A stretch of DNA of 64,000 nt from Rhinopithecus roxellana (taxonomy: Eukaryota > Chordata > Mammalia > Primates > Cercopithecidae), in assembly GCF_007565055.1 (NCBI RefSeq), contig NC_044552.1:144891358-144955357 (forward strand). Direction: 5' to 3'. Shown in pieces: positions 12,201-23,857 of the stretch; within the stretch, counting starts at the first letter, position 1; every line of letters starts with the position of its first letter. The notes below the pieces were generated by a model that worked only from the letters and a program-made list of their open reading frames with translations, was not told where the DNA came from and did not search any database. The position numbers were made by a program, and so were the translations under genes.

Positions 12201-13547
12201 AGAAAAATTTTTAAACCTTTTGTTAAATATACAAATCACAAAGCACATAGGCAAAAAAATCTAAAGATACAACACTTTAAGTTTAGAAGGGTAACATTAG
12301 CAGAAATTTTTCTTTTTACTTCAAACAGAAGAAGTAAAAGACTATAAAAGTCTTTACTGCAAGAAATGATACCAACTAAAAATATAATTAGCTTCCCATA
12401 AAAGATTTAAGGATATCCATGGGTGACAGATTTATAATAGTTTACATTAAAGGGAAGTAGGATATTTTTTAAAATACAGACTCTTAGCTTTTTAAAGATA
12501 TTTTTGTAATAAAAGCAGCTATGATACCCTATAGCCTATAGTCATTTTGTAACATAATAAAACATGATATACTTGCCTTTTTAAAATGTTATTTTAAAGA
12601 TGTCAAGTAATACTTGATATTTTAAGCTACAAGATACATTAATCAATTATGCATTTGCTTATAATTCGTCAAAAGAGTATTTGAACGTGAGTAGGTATGT
12701 CTCTCTTTTTAAGGAGTTTAATGAAAAGATCATCTTAGGAAAACCATCGATGTGTGTTGCCAAATTTTGGTGTGCTCAAAAGGTGACCTTTACACTAGTA
12801 TAAGATTTAAATACATTTATCTCTTTTAGAATGAAAAACAGTAGCATCAGTAGTTTGAGTGGCAGGTAGAAAACTTAATATGAAACAATTCTTTGAACTT
12901 TTCAATGAGCACCTTCACAAGGGAATTTTGTTCTTTCAGATAATTCTCACCTGGGAAATTAACACTAAAGCATGCTGTGGGAAAAATGCAGTTGAAATGA
13001 AGAATCAGGCACTGCATGTATTTCCAAAGATCCATGGTCTTTTAGTGACCAATCCTGGTTACGTAGAGGATAGATTGTCATCATATTTGAAAATTCACTG
13101 CATGGGACTCAAGGAGACCCCGTCTTAAGCTGCTAATCCCCATTAACAGCCCCACCACAAGCCCCTGCAGTTACCTCATGATCCCTGCCCACAGCCCTGT
13201 GAATCCAAAGGAGCATCTCTCCTGGGGCTGTGATTGTCAGGAAATAAATAGTCAAGACCACAGAGTCATTTCCTTGAGAGGAATTCCCTCACCACATCCT
13301 ATTTCCTCTTTAGTTAAGTCACTACCAGATATTTGGTCTTTATTAGTCAACCAGTATTGAACTGTAACTCCAATACCTTCCCCAGTCTGCGCCAATACAC
13401 TCCCCCAACCCTTCTTCCACCATCCTCTAGAGCTCCTCTTCTAGGATCAGCAGACTCTACTGTTACCTTCCATCTCCTCGAACCAATCCCTTTTTGTCTT
13501 CACTGAAACCAGTTTCCTTAGGGCCATTATTTCTCCTGCAAACTTTT

Positions 13548-13835
13548 TGTTTTTTCCAGAGGCTAGCTCTGTCACCAAGGCTGGAGTGCAGTGGCATGAT
13601 CACAGGTCACTACAACCTCCACCTCCTAGGTTCAATTGAACCTACCACCTAAGCCTCCCTAGTAGCTGGGACCACAGGCATGTGTCACCACGCCCAGCTA
13701 ATTTTTGTATTTTTTGTAGAGATGAGGTTTTGCCATATTGCCCAGGCTAGTTTGGAACTCCTGGACTCAAGTGATCCACCTGCCTTGGACTCCCAAAGTG
13801 TTGGATTACAGACATCAGCCACTGCATGAGGTCCC
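13548..13835 (-). mobile_element. Old Alu (AluJ-like), minus strand
   Basis: Dimeric Alu with many changes and no clean poly(T); ends CATCAGCCACTGCATGAGG. Confidence 0.85.
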
Positions 13836-14049
13836 CTGCAAACTTTTCATGAAGTTTTTCCCTTTTTCTCTCAGATCCTTTATGCCTCAGTCTGAGGAGT
13901 TGGAATAAGGGTTGTCCCTGCTCCCCACTGCTACCTCCAGGTTATTGTTTACCCATCTTCCAGGCAAAATCCTGCTGTGGAAAGTACAACACATGTATCC
14001 CCTATGTTCCTATACTCAGTTTCAGGTTCAAGGGCACTGTATATATTTA

Positions 14050-15846
14050 TAAAGGTTGACCACTGCCTCAATGAGGAAGTGACAGCTTGAAATCCAATTC
14101 AAGATCTGTTTGCCAAGCCACAGCTCTAGTGAGGGATGGCACCACCCAGAGAAAGGGACACATGAGACACCATTATGGACCAGAGGCAATCCTGTCCTCC
14201 TCTCATTTCCAAAGATCTTACTCTTCCCTGCTCCATCTTTCTCCCACTTCCATCTGCATTCTTCTTCATTGCCTCATTGAGCAGATGAATCCTATAAAGA
14301 GCAGTTCAACAGGGCTACCTTTCCTTACATTTAATAATATAAACCGTAAATAGGCACTCATTACTGCCCAGAAATACTATAAATTTGCCCTAAGAAACTC
14401 TCCATCCCACTCACAAAGATCTGATCTTACACCCAATCCTCTCTCTTCCAACTTCTCTTAGTCTCACCTCCAACCTCACTAACAACGTGCTTGATGGATC
14501 ATAAAGCTCAGTTCTTGCATGAAGAACCTTTCGTCTTCCACCACTAATGGTCTAGTTCACCTACATCTAAACTCATCTTCTCGTTGCCTTTTCTGATCAT
14601 AATGAAAGGTGCATTCCAGTTCTAATCAAACCCAATTCCCTAAATCTCACTTTCTTATCTTCTCAAAGCCTTCTTGTCCTCCTTCCTTTGTCCCCTCTGT
14701 GTTTGATCACCAGTCTCTCATCTAGTGGGTCATTTTCATAAGCACACAAACATGATTTACTATAATCCATTTTAACAGAAAAGTCAATCAACTCTCTTTA
14801 CCCTACAGTCCCCACACTAAGTACTACCCAATCTCTCTGTCCCTCTTCACACAAACTTCTCTAAAGTTGTTTCCACAAACTGTTTCTACTTCTTCACCTT
14901 CATCTCACTCTCTAGCTTCCAGCCACATTACTTTCTCCAAATTGCTCTTTCAAAAATCACCAGGAATGTCCAAGCTGTGGAATTCCCAAAATCGTGTACT
15001 GTGTCATCTTATTTGATGATTCAGCCCAATTCAACCCAGTAGATCATTCTTTCTTAGAAACATTCCCCTATCTCCATTTCCTCTAAGAGATATTCTCCTC
15101 CCTCTATTTCTGAACATGACAAATCTGCAATTTTTTTTTCCACTTCATTGGAAATTTTTTCTGAGACCCTTTTGCTCTTTTCTCCTTTTTTGCTCAGTCA
15201 CCAAACCCTAGGCCTTACGGACTCAGTCAGGCATGCCCTTCTCGTCTTCATCTTCACTCCCTCCCTGGTGATCTCATCCAGTCCCACATGTTCAACCTCC
15301 AATGTGAATGCTGAGAACTCTCAATTCATATCTGAGGTCTAGAACATCTGAGTTCCAGATATATATACGTAATTGCCTATTTAACCTATATACTTAGATA
15401 TCTAACAGGCATCTCAAACTTACCATAACCCGACTTACAATTTTTGTTCTTCCAAAACTCCCGCATCCTTTCCCAATTCAGTGAATTGTACCACCGCTCA
15501 TCCTTTTACAAAATTCCATCTTGGATTGTTTCCAAGCCCTTAAGGCATATATCTAATCCACCAAGATGTCTTTTCTACTTCCATAGCATATCACAAATCT
15601 ACCATCTTCTTTACATCATTGCTGGCATACAATAGCTACGGGGACCACCATGTCCCAGCTGGACCACAGCCATCACTTCCTTTCTGGTCTTCCCAATTAT
15701 TCTACTATACCCACTAGCAACCTATTCTCCACATAAGATCCAGAGAGATTAAATTTTAATATATATACATCAGACAGTGTCACTCCCTTCCTTAACAATT
15801 CCAATAAGTTTTTATTGTACTTTTAATATCCAAACTCCTTCCCATG
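14050..15846 (+). mobile_element. L2 LINE, 5' part of a long copy
   Basis: Diverged L2 reverse-transcriptase sequence. Recognisable words: CAAAAATCACCAGGAATGTCC, TGATCTCATCCAGTCCCACA, then TATCTAACAGGCATCTCAAA (L2 coding strand). The copy continues after the MST LTR at 15847-16223. The start is approximate. Confidence 0.65.
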
Positions 15847-16223
15847 TGATATGATTAGGTTTTGTACCCACACCCAAATCTCACCTTGAATTATAACCCC
15901 TATATCCCATGTGTCAAGGGAGAGACCAGGTGGACATAATTGGATCATGGGGATGGTTTCCCCCATGTTGTTCTAGTGATAATGAGTGAGTTTTCACAAG
16001 ATCTGACAGTTTTATAAGGGGCTCTTCCCCCTCCACTCAGCAATTCTCTTCCTACTGCCTTGTGAGGAAGGTGCCTTGCTTTCCCCTTCACCTTCTGCCA
16101 TGATTGTAAGTTTCCTGAGGTCTCCCCAGCCATGCTGAACTGTAAGTCAATTAAAACACTTTCCTTTATAAATTACCCAGTCTCAGGCAGTTCTTTATGA
16201 CAGTATGAAAATGGACTAATATA
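15847..16223 (+). mobile_element. MaLR solo LTR (MSTA/MSTB type) inside L2
   Basis: 377-bp solitary LTR of the non-autonomous ERVL-MaLR group. It starts TGATATGATTAGGTTTTG, has the CACCCAAATCTCACCTTGAA box and ends near GACTAATATAAC. No internal region. It interrupts the L2 cleanly, so it is younger than the L2. Confidence 0.85.
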
Positions 16224-16680
16224 ACATGTCTTATAAAGTTCAGCATGATCTGGCCTCTGCCTTCCTCTCCTACCGCATCTCAGGCTTTTACCATCATATT
16301 CATTATATTGCAACCACATGCTATGCTCTTTCCTGCCTCATGACTTTTATATTTGCTGTTCACTCTGTAATTTTCTTCAGATGGTTCCTTCTTAGCCTTC
16401 AGAACCAGTTCAAATGCCACCAAGTTATGCTTTCTAAATTTGCCTCAGTTAGGTTCCTCTCTTACATAGCACCTCTTTAATTTCTCTTGCCTCCAAAACA
16501 ATCTCCTATAATTATGTATTATGTTCTTATTTACCACTTATATACATTGCAAGGCTCCCCCTAAGCTATGTAAGCTTCCTGGGAGCAGGAACAAGGTGTA
16601 TTTATGGCTGAATCTTTAGGGCTGGTCATAGAGCTTGGCAAATAGGAAGCACAATAAATACTTGTTTAACTAGTTGATTA
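16224..16680 (+). mobile_element. L2 LINE, 3' end of the same copy
   Basis: Resumes at TTCAGCATGATCTGGCCTCT and ends with the L2 tail words AAGCTTCCTGGGAGCAGGA and AATAGGAAGCACAATAAATA. Together with 14050-15846 it makes one of the longest L2 copies in the window. Confidence 0.75.
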
Positions 16681-17511
16681 ATCAATTAATGGAAAAACAA
16701 ACAAATGAAAACAAAAACAAAGACTGTGGGCATTGTTTCTGTGGGCATTGGCTCTTTAGTTTGTTTGATATGGAGCTAAATGTGCTGAGAAAATATCTGC
16801 ATGCTTGAGTTTGATATTTACAAAATGAAAACATTAACATTCATAGGCATTTATCACAAAGACATTGTTGGCGATTTTGTTAAAAAAAAAGTAATAAAAT
16901 GATACTTGAGATATTAAAACAACATAACAGAAGAGGAAAATATAGAAGACTATAATTTTTATACTTCTCTTTTTGGCCAGCTTTATATCCAACTTGGAAG
17001 GGAAAACTAAAAATCAAATGTTAGCAGAGAAAATAAACAAGTTGAAAAATAAAGGTGATTTTCAGGGAAAGAAGTAAGCTTCTGAGAGGATAAATCAAGC
17101 TGACTGACCCAAATCTCCGAACCTCATATTTTTGGACATGCTAGGGGGATAAGGCTACCTGCATTCGAGAATGACAGCTGCTACAGCATTTGTTTTAAGA
17201 GCTTGAAGGTTGAGCCTGGCTGTTATCAGGTCTTAAGAAACAATCCCAATATGAGTATCTTCTATTGATGACTGTTAAAAAGAACTGACCAAATTGAACA
17301 AAGAATAATTGCTGAAAAAAGCTTCATTTTTATTAATCTATAGGGACAATAAACATCATTACTGAAAAAGTAATAACATATAATAGAAGCTTCCAAATAT
17401 ACAACAAAATTAATTGGAAAATCAATCAAAATTAAAATTTTGAAACTTAACCTGTTTTCAGAATAGTTACAAAATCAGTCTTTAGTATACACAATTTTTA
17501 AATAACCTTTT
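16681..17511. other. Intron, anonymous
   Basis: AT-rich sequence before the full-length L1. No gene, no clear repeat; the insertion site of the L1 is an AAAACTATAT context, fitting the L1 endonuclease preference for A/T. Confidence 0.6.
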
Positions 17512-17525
17512 GAAAACTATATACA
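17512..17525. repeat. Target-site duplication, left copy, of the full-length L1
   Basis: GAAAACTATATACA directly precedes the L1 5' end and recurs at 23710-23723 after the poly(A). The bases outside the two copies differ, as expected for a true duplication. Confidence 0.92.
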
Positions 17526-18559
17526 GGGGGCGGAGCAAGATGGCCGAATAGGAACAGCTCCAGTCTCCAACTCCCAGCGCGAGCAACACAGAAGACCGGT
17601 GATTTCTGCATTTTCAACTGAGGTACTGGGGTCATCTCACTAGGGAGTGCCGGACAATCCGTGCTGGTCAGCTGCTGCAGCCTGACCAGCGAGAGCTGAA
17701 GCAGGGCGAGGCATCGCCTCACCTGGAAGCGCAAGGGGGAAGGGGATCCGTTTTCCTAGCCAGGGGAACTGAGACACACAACACCTGGAAAATCGGGTAA
17801 GTCCCACCCCAATACTGCGCTGTAAGCATACAGGCACACCAGGAGAATATATCCCACACCTGGCCAGGAGGGTCCCACGCCCACGAAGCCTCCCTCACTG
17901 CTAACACAGCAGTCTGCCGCGATCTATCCGCAAGGCAGCAGCGAGGCTGGGGGAGGGGCGCCCGCCATTGCTGAGGCTTAAGTAGGTAAACAAAGCCGCT
18001 GGGAAGCTCGAACTGGGTGGAGCTCACAGCAGCTCAAGGAAGCCTGCCTGTCTCTGTAGTCTCCGCCTCTGGGGACAGCGCACAGCTGAAGACCAACAGG
18101 GGAAGCAGCGGGAGCCGGTGCAGATGCGAACGACTCTGTCTGACAGCTTTGGGGAGAGCCGTGGATCTCCCAACGCGGAGGTTGAGATCTGAGAATGGAC
18201 AGACTGCCTGCTCAGGTGTGTCCCTGACCCCTGAGTAGCCTAGCTGGGAGAAATCCCCCACTAGGGGCAGTCTGACACCCCACACCTCACAGGGTGGAGT
18301 ACACCCCTGAGAGGAAACTTCCAAAGGAAGAATCAGACAGGTACACTCGCTGTTCAGCAATATTCTATCTTCGGCAACCTCTGCTGCTGATACCCAGGCA
18401 AACAGGGTCTAGGAGTGGACCTCAAGCAATCTCCAACAGACCAACAGACAGTCCTTCTGACTGTCACAAGGAAAACTATCAAACAGGAAGGACACCTATA
18501 CCAAAACCCCATCAGTACGTCACCACCATCAAAGACCAGAGACAGATAAAACCACAAAG
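17526..18559 (+). promoter_or_regulatory. L1 5' UTR / internal promoter
   Basis: GC-rich leader of about 1034 bp from the L1 5' end to the ORF1 ATG. CAAGATGGCCG at 17536-17546 is the YY1 site that positions L1 transcription start. The leader holds many CpG remnants, as in the CpG-rich L1 promoter that is normally methylated. The 5' UTR of L1PA elements also has antisense promoter activity (established for human L1), which here would point away from ORF1, along the UTRN direction. Activity of this copy is not shown by sequence alone. Confidence 0.85.
17924..17968 (-). pseudogene. L1 antisense ORF0, truncated after 14 codons
   Basis: On the antisense strand of the L1 5' UTR, about 443 bases from the element start, lies ATG followed by codons for MAGAPPPASLL, matching the start of primate L1 ORF0 as I recall it. 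The frame meets TAG at 17926-17924 after 14 residues. Human ORF0 is about 70 residues, so this is a truncated or never-extended form. Confidence 0.6.
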
Positions 18560-19576
18560 ATGGGGAAGAAGCAGGGCAGAAAAGCTGGAAATTCAAAAAA
18601 TAAGAGTGCATCTCCCCCTGCAAAGGAGCGCAGCCCATCGCCAGCAACGGATGAAAGCTGGTCAGAGAATGACTTGGACGAGAGGAGAGAAGAAGGCTTC
18701 AGTCCATCAAACTTATCAGAGCTAAAGGAGGAATTACGTACCCAGCACAAAGAAACTAAAAATCTTGAAAAAAGAGTGGAAGAATTGACAGCTAGACTAA
18801 TTAATGCAGAGAAGATCATAAACGAAATGACAGAGATGAAAACCATGACACGAGAAATACGCGACAAATGCACAAGCTTCAGTAACCGACTCGATCAACT
18901 GGAAGAAAGAGTATCAGCGATTGAAGATCAAATGAATGAAAGGAAGCGAGAAGAGAAACCAAAAGAAAAAAGAAGAAAAAGAAATGAGCAAAGCCTGCAA
19001 GAAGTATGGGATTACGTAAAAAGACCAAATCTACGTCTGATTGGGGTGCCTGAAAGTGAGGGGGAAAATGGAACCAAGTTGGAAAACACTATTCAGGATA
19101 TCATCCAGGAGAACTTCCCCAACCTAGTAGGGCAGGCCAACATTCAAATTCAGGAAATACAGAGAACGCCACAAAGATACTCCTCCAGAAGAGCAACTCC
19201 AAGACACATAATTGCCAGATTCACCAAAGTTGAAATGAAGGAAAAAATCTTAAGGGCAGTCAGAGAGAAAGGTCGGGTTACCCACAAAGGGAAGCCCATC
19301 AGACTAACAGCAGATCTCTCGGCAGAAACTCTACAAGCCAGAAGAGAGTGGGGGCCAATATTCAACATTCTTAAAGAAAAGAATTTTCAACCCAGAATTT
19401 CATATCCAGCCAAACTAAGTTTCATAAGTGAAGGAGAAATAAAATCCTTTACAGATAAGCAAATGCTTAGAGATTTTGTCACCACCAGGCCTGCCTTACA
19501 AGAGACCCTGAAGGAAGCCCTAAACATGGAAAGGAACAACCGGTACCAGCCATCGCAAAAACATGCCAAAATGTAA
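18560..19576 (+). CDS. L1 ORF1 protein, intact, 338 aa
   Basis: RNA-binding chaperone of the L1 ribonucleoprotein; it trimerises and coats L1 RNA in the cytoplasm. The N-terminus MGKKQGRKAGN is followed by a Ser/Pro segment with SPSP near residues 25-28. A coiled coil spans roughly residues 50-140 with regular Leu/Glu heptads. The RRM starts near residue 157 (LRLIGVPESEGENG). The C-terminal domain contains RRATPRHIIARF, REKGRVTHKGKPI and the YPAKLSF motif, and the protein ends at NHAKM-like residues. Length equals the human 338 aa. The coiled coil is far from human ORF1p while RRM and C-terminal domain are close, the usual pattern of fast coiled-coil evolution in primate L1. No stops. Confidence 0.96.
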   Translation: MGKKQGRKAGNSKNKSASPPAKERSPSPATDESWSENDLDERREEGFSPSNLSELKEELRTQHKETKNLEKRVEELTARLINAEKIINEMTEMKTMTREIRDKCTSFSNRLDQLEERVSAIEDQMNERKREEKPKEKRRKRNEQSLQEVWDYVKRPNLRLIGVPESEGENGTKLENTIQDIIQENFPNLVGQANIQIQEIQRTPQRYSSRRATPRHIIARFTKVEMKEKILRAVREKGRVTHKGKPIRLTADLSAETLQARREWGPIFNILKEKNFQPRISYPAKLSFISEGEIKSFTDKQMLRDFVTTRPALQETLKEALNMERNNRYQPSQKHAKM

Positions 19577-19639
19577 AGACCATCGAGGCTAGGAAGAAAC
19601 TGCATCAACTAACAAGCAAAATAACCAGTTAATATCATA

Positions 19640-22600
19640 ATGGCAGGATCAAGTTCACACATAACAATATTAACCTTAAATGTTAATGGACTAAATGCTC
19701 CAATTAAAAGACACAGACTGGCAAACTGGATAAAGAGTCAAGACCCATCAGTCTGCTGTATTCAGGAGACCCATCTCACATGCAGAGACATACATAGGCT
19801 CAAAATAAAGGGATGGAGGAAGATCTACCAAGCAAATGGAGAACAAAAAAAAGCAGGGGTTGCAATCCTTGTCTCTGATAAAACAGACTTTAAACCATCA
19901 AAGATCAAAAGAGACAAAGAAGGCCATTACATAATGGTAAAGGGATCAATTCAACAGGAAGAGCTAACTCTCCTAAATATATATGCACCCAATACAGGAG
20001 CACCCAGATTCATAAAGCAAGTCCTTAGAGACTTACAAAGAGACTTAGACTCCCATACAATAATAATGGGAGACTTCAACACTCCGCTGTCAACATTAGA
20101 CAGATCAACGAGACAGAAAGTTAACAAGGATATCCAGGAATTGAACTCATCTCTGCACCAAGCGGACCTAATAGACATCTATAGAACTCTCCACCCCAAA
20201 TCAACAGAATATACATTCTTCTCAGCACCACATCGCACTTATTCCAAAATTGACCACATAATTGGAAGTAAAGCACTCCTCAGCAAATGTACAAGAACAG
20301 AAATTATAACAAACTGTCTCTCAGACCACAGTGCAATCAAACTAGAACTCAGGACTAAGAAACTCAATCAAAACCGCTCAACTACATGGAAACTGAACAA
20401 CCTGCTCCTGAATGACTACTGGGTACATAACGAAATGAAAGCAGAAATAAAGATGTTCTTTGAAACCAATGAGAACAAAGATACAACATACCAGAATCTC
20501 TGGGACACATTTAAAGCAGTGTGTAGAGGGAAATTTATAGCACTAAATGCCCACAAGAGAAAGCAGGAAAGATCTAAAATGGACACTCTAACATCACAAT
20601 TAAAAGAACTAGAGAGGCAAGAGCAAACACATTCAAAAGCTAGCAGAAGGCAAGAAATAACTAAGATCAGAGCAGAACTGAAGGAGATAGAGACACAAAA
20701 AACCCTCCAAAAAATCAGTGAATCCAGGAGTTGGTTTTTTGAAAAGATCAACAAAATTGACAGACCGCTAGGAAGGCTAATAAAGAAGAAAAGAGAGAGG
20801 AATCAAATAGATGCAATAAAAAATGATAAAGGGGATATCACCACTGACCCCACAGAAATACAAACTACCATCAGAGAATACTATAAACGCCTCTATGCAA
20901 ATCAACTAGAAAATCTAGAAGAAATGGATAATTTCCTGGACACTTACACTCTCCCAAGGCTAAACCAGGAAGAAGTTGAATCCCTGAATACACCAATAGC
21001 AGGCTCTGAAATTGAGGCAACAATTAATAGCCTACCCACCAAAAAAAGTCCAGGACCAGATGGATTCACAACTGAATTCTACCAGAGGTACAAGGAGGAG
21101 CTGGTACCATTCCTTCTGAAACTATTCCAATCAATAGAAAAAGAGGGAATCCTCCCTAACTCATTTTAAGAGGCCAACATCATCCTGATACCAAAGCCTG
21201 GCAGAGACACAACAAAAAAAAGAGAATTTTAGACCAATATCCCTGATGAACATTGATGCAAAAATTCTCAATAAAATACTGGCAAACCGGATTCAGCAGC
21301 ACATCAAAAAGCTTATCCACCATGATCAAGTGGGCTTCATCCCTGGGATGCAAGGCTGGTTCAACATTCGCAAATCAATAAACGTAATCCAGCATATAAA
21401 CAGAACCAAAGACAAGAACCACATGATTGTCTCAATAGATGCAGAAAAGGCTTTTGACAACATTCAACAGCCCTTCCTGCTAAAAACGCTCAAGAAATTC
21501 GGTATTGATGGAACGTACCTCAAAATAATAAGAGCTATTTATGACAAACCCACAGCAAATATCATACTGAATGGGCAAAAACTGGAAAAATTCCCTTTGA
21601 AAACTGGCACAAGACAGGGATGCCCTCTCTCACCACTCCTATTCAACATAGTCTTGGAAGTTCTGGCTAGGGCAATCAGGCAAGAGAAAGAAATCAAGGG
21701 TATCCAGTTAGGAAAAGAAGAAGTCAAATTGTCCCTGTTTGCAGATGACATGATTGTATATTTAGAAAACCCCATCGTCTCAGCCCAAAATCTCCTTAAG
21801 CTGATAAGCAACTTCAGCAAAGTCTCAGGATACAAAATTAATGTGCAAAAATCACAAGCATTCTTATACACCAGTAACAGACAAGCAGAGAGCCAAATCA
21901 GGAATGAAATTCCATTCACAATTGCTTCAAAGAGAATAAAATACCTAGGAATCCAGCTTACAAGGGATGTAAAGGACCTCTTCAAGGAGAACTACAAACC
22001 ACTGCTCAGTGAAATCAAAGAGGACACAAACAAATGGAAGAACATACCATGCTCATGGATAGGAAGAATCAATATTGTGAAAATGGCCATACTGCCCAAG
22101 GTAATTTATAGATTCAATGCCATCCCCATCAAGCTACCAAGGACTTTCTTCACAGAATTGGAAAAAACTGCTTTAAAGTTCATATGGAACCAAAAAAGAG
22201 CCCGCATTGCCAAGACAATCCTAAGTCAAAAGGACAAAGCTGGAGGCGTCACGCTACCTGACTTCAAACTATACTACAAGGCTACAGTAACCAAAACAGC
22301 ATGGTACTGGTACCAAAACAGAGATATAGACCAATGGAACAGAACAGAGTCCTCAGAAATAATACCGCACATCTACAGCCATCTGATCTTTGACAAACCT
22401 GAGAGAAACAAGAAATGGGGAAAGGATTCCCTATTTAATAAATGGTGCTGGGAAAATTGGCTAGCCATAAGTAGAAAGCTGAAACTGGATCCTTTCCTTA
22501 CCCCTTATACGAAGATTAATTCAAGATGGATTAGAGACTTAAATGTTAGACCTAATACCATAAAAACCCTAGAAGAGAATCTAGGTAGTACCATTCAGGA

Positions 22601-23468
22601 CATAGGCATGGGCAAGGACTTCATGTCTAAAACACCAAAAGCAACGGCAGCAAAAGCCAAAATTGACAAATGGGATCTAATTAAACTAAAGAGCTTTTGC
22701 ACAGCAAAAGAAACTACCATCAGAGTGAACAGGCAACCTACAGAATGGGAGAAAATTTTTGCAACCTACTCATCTGACAAAGGGCTAATATCCAGAATCT
22801 ACAAAGAACTCAAACAAATATACAAGAAAAAAACAAACAACCCCATCAAAAAGTGGGGAAAGGATAGGAACAGACATTTCTCAAAAGAAGATATTCATAC
22901 AGCCAACAGACACATGAAAAAATGCTCATCATCACTTGCCATCAGAGAAATGCAAATCAAAACCACAATGAGATACCATCTCACACCAGTTAGAATGGCA
23001 ATCATTAAGAAGTCAGGAAACAACAGGTGTTGGAGAGGATGTGGAGAAATAGGAACACTTTTACACTGTTGGTGGGATTGTAAACTAGTTCAACCATTAT
23101 GGAAAACAGTATGGCAATTCCTCAAGGATCTAGAACTAGATGTAACACATGACCCAGCCATCCCACTACTGGGTATATACCCAAAGGATTATAAATTATT
23201 CTACTACAAAGACACATGTACACGTATGTTTATTGCGGCACTATTCACAATAGCAAAGACTTGGAATCAACCCAAATGTCCATCTGTGACAGACTGGATT
23301 AAGAAAATGTGGCACATATACACCATGGAACACTATGCAGCCATAAAAAAGGATGAGTTTGCGTCCTTTGTAGGGACATGGATGCAGCTGGAAACCATCA
23401 TTCTTAGCAAACTATCACAAGAACAGAAAACCAAACACCGCATGTTCTCACTCATAGGTGGGAACTGA
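19640..23468 (+). pseudogene. L1 ORF2 (endonuclease / reverse transcriptase), two inactivating lesions
   Basis: Starts 63 bp after ORF1. The endonuclease covers residues 1-239, with Asn14, Glu43 (CCIQETHL), the GDFNTPL motif near 145 and SDHS near 230. The reverse transcriptase shows the FADD catalytic motif near residue 701. The C-terminus has the Cys/His cluster (CWRGCGEIGTLLHCWWDC). Full span is 3829 bp, one base more than a 1275-codon frame plus stop would need. Lesion 1: TAT to TAA at 21167-21169 ends translation after 509 codons, before the RT active site. Lesion 2: one extra A in the A-run at about 21214-21221 shifts the frame. From 21246 to 23468 the frame is open for 740 codons. The inverted copy at 4564-7927 lacks both lesions at these places. 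Confidence 0.95.
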
Positions 23469-23709
23469 ACAATGAGATCACTTGGACTCGGGAAGGGGAA
23501 CATCACGCACTGGGGCCTATCATGGGGGGGGAGGGGAGGAGGGAGGGATTGCATTGGGGAGTTATACATGATATAAATGATGAATTGATGGGTGCTGACG
23601 AGTTGATGGGTGCAGCACACCAACATGGCAAAAGTATACATATGTAACAAACCTGCACGTTATGCACATGTACCCTAGAACTTAAAGTATAATAAAAAAA
23701 AAAAAAAAA

Positions 23710-23723
23710 GAAAACTATATACA
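23710..23723. repeat. Target-site duplication, right copy, of the full-length L1
   Basis: Exact second copy of the 14-bp direct repeat, right after the A-tract that ends the L1. Confidence 0.92.
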
Positions 23724-23857
23724 TTCCACACGTCTAGCTGGCCATTATTAACTAATAAACATTAATGAGAAAGACAATACCATTTCAAAAGAAGAAGATA
23801 AAATTATCTTACTGGATAAATCTGTATTTGTGCCTCCCACATTAAATAATTGTGTCT

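Larger units (their letters stand above)
10971..13547. other. Intron, AT-rich, few old relics
   Basis: Apart from MIR (11610-11770) and a weak L3-like piece (12045-12200) nothing is recognised. Long AT-rich runs at 11100-11600 and 12200-12800. Confidence 0.6.
17526..23709 (+). mobile_element. Full-length L1 (L1PA, Old World monkey type), nearly intact
   Basis: A complete LINE-1 of about 6.18 kb: 5' UTR with YY1 site, ORF1, 63-bp spacer, ORF2, 3' UTR with G-rich tract, AATAAA and poly(A). It is bounded by the 14-bp target-site duplication GAAAACTATATACA at 17512-17525 and 23710-23723. L1 moves by target-primed reverse transcription from a bicistronic RNA. ORF1 is open; ORF2 has one nonsense and one frameshift, so this copy is probably dead in cis. 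The 5' UTR and ORF1 N-terminus differ from human-specific L1 and look like a separate L1PA5-related lineage, as expected in Old World monkeys (from memory of family consensuses). It is antisense to UTRN. Confidence 0.95.

Noticed and set aside
17719..18027. 102-codon minus-strand frame in the L1 5' UTR
   Set aside because: It begins with GTG, not ATG, and is in a different frame from ORF0; GC-rich leader DNA is open by chance.
18034..18360. Frames in the L1 5' UTR on both strands
   Set aside because: No similarity to known products; the leader is non-coding apart from ORF0.
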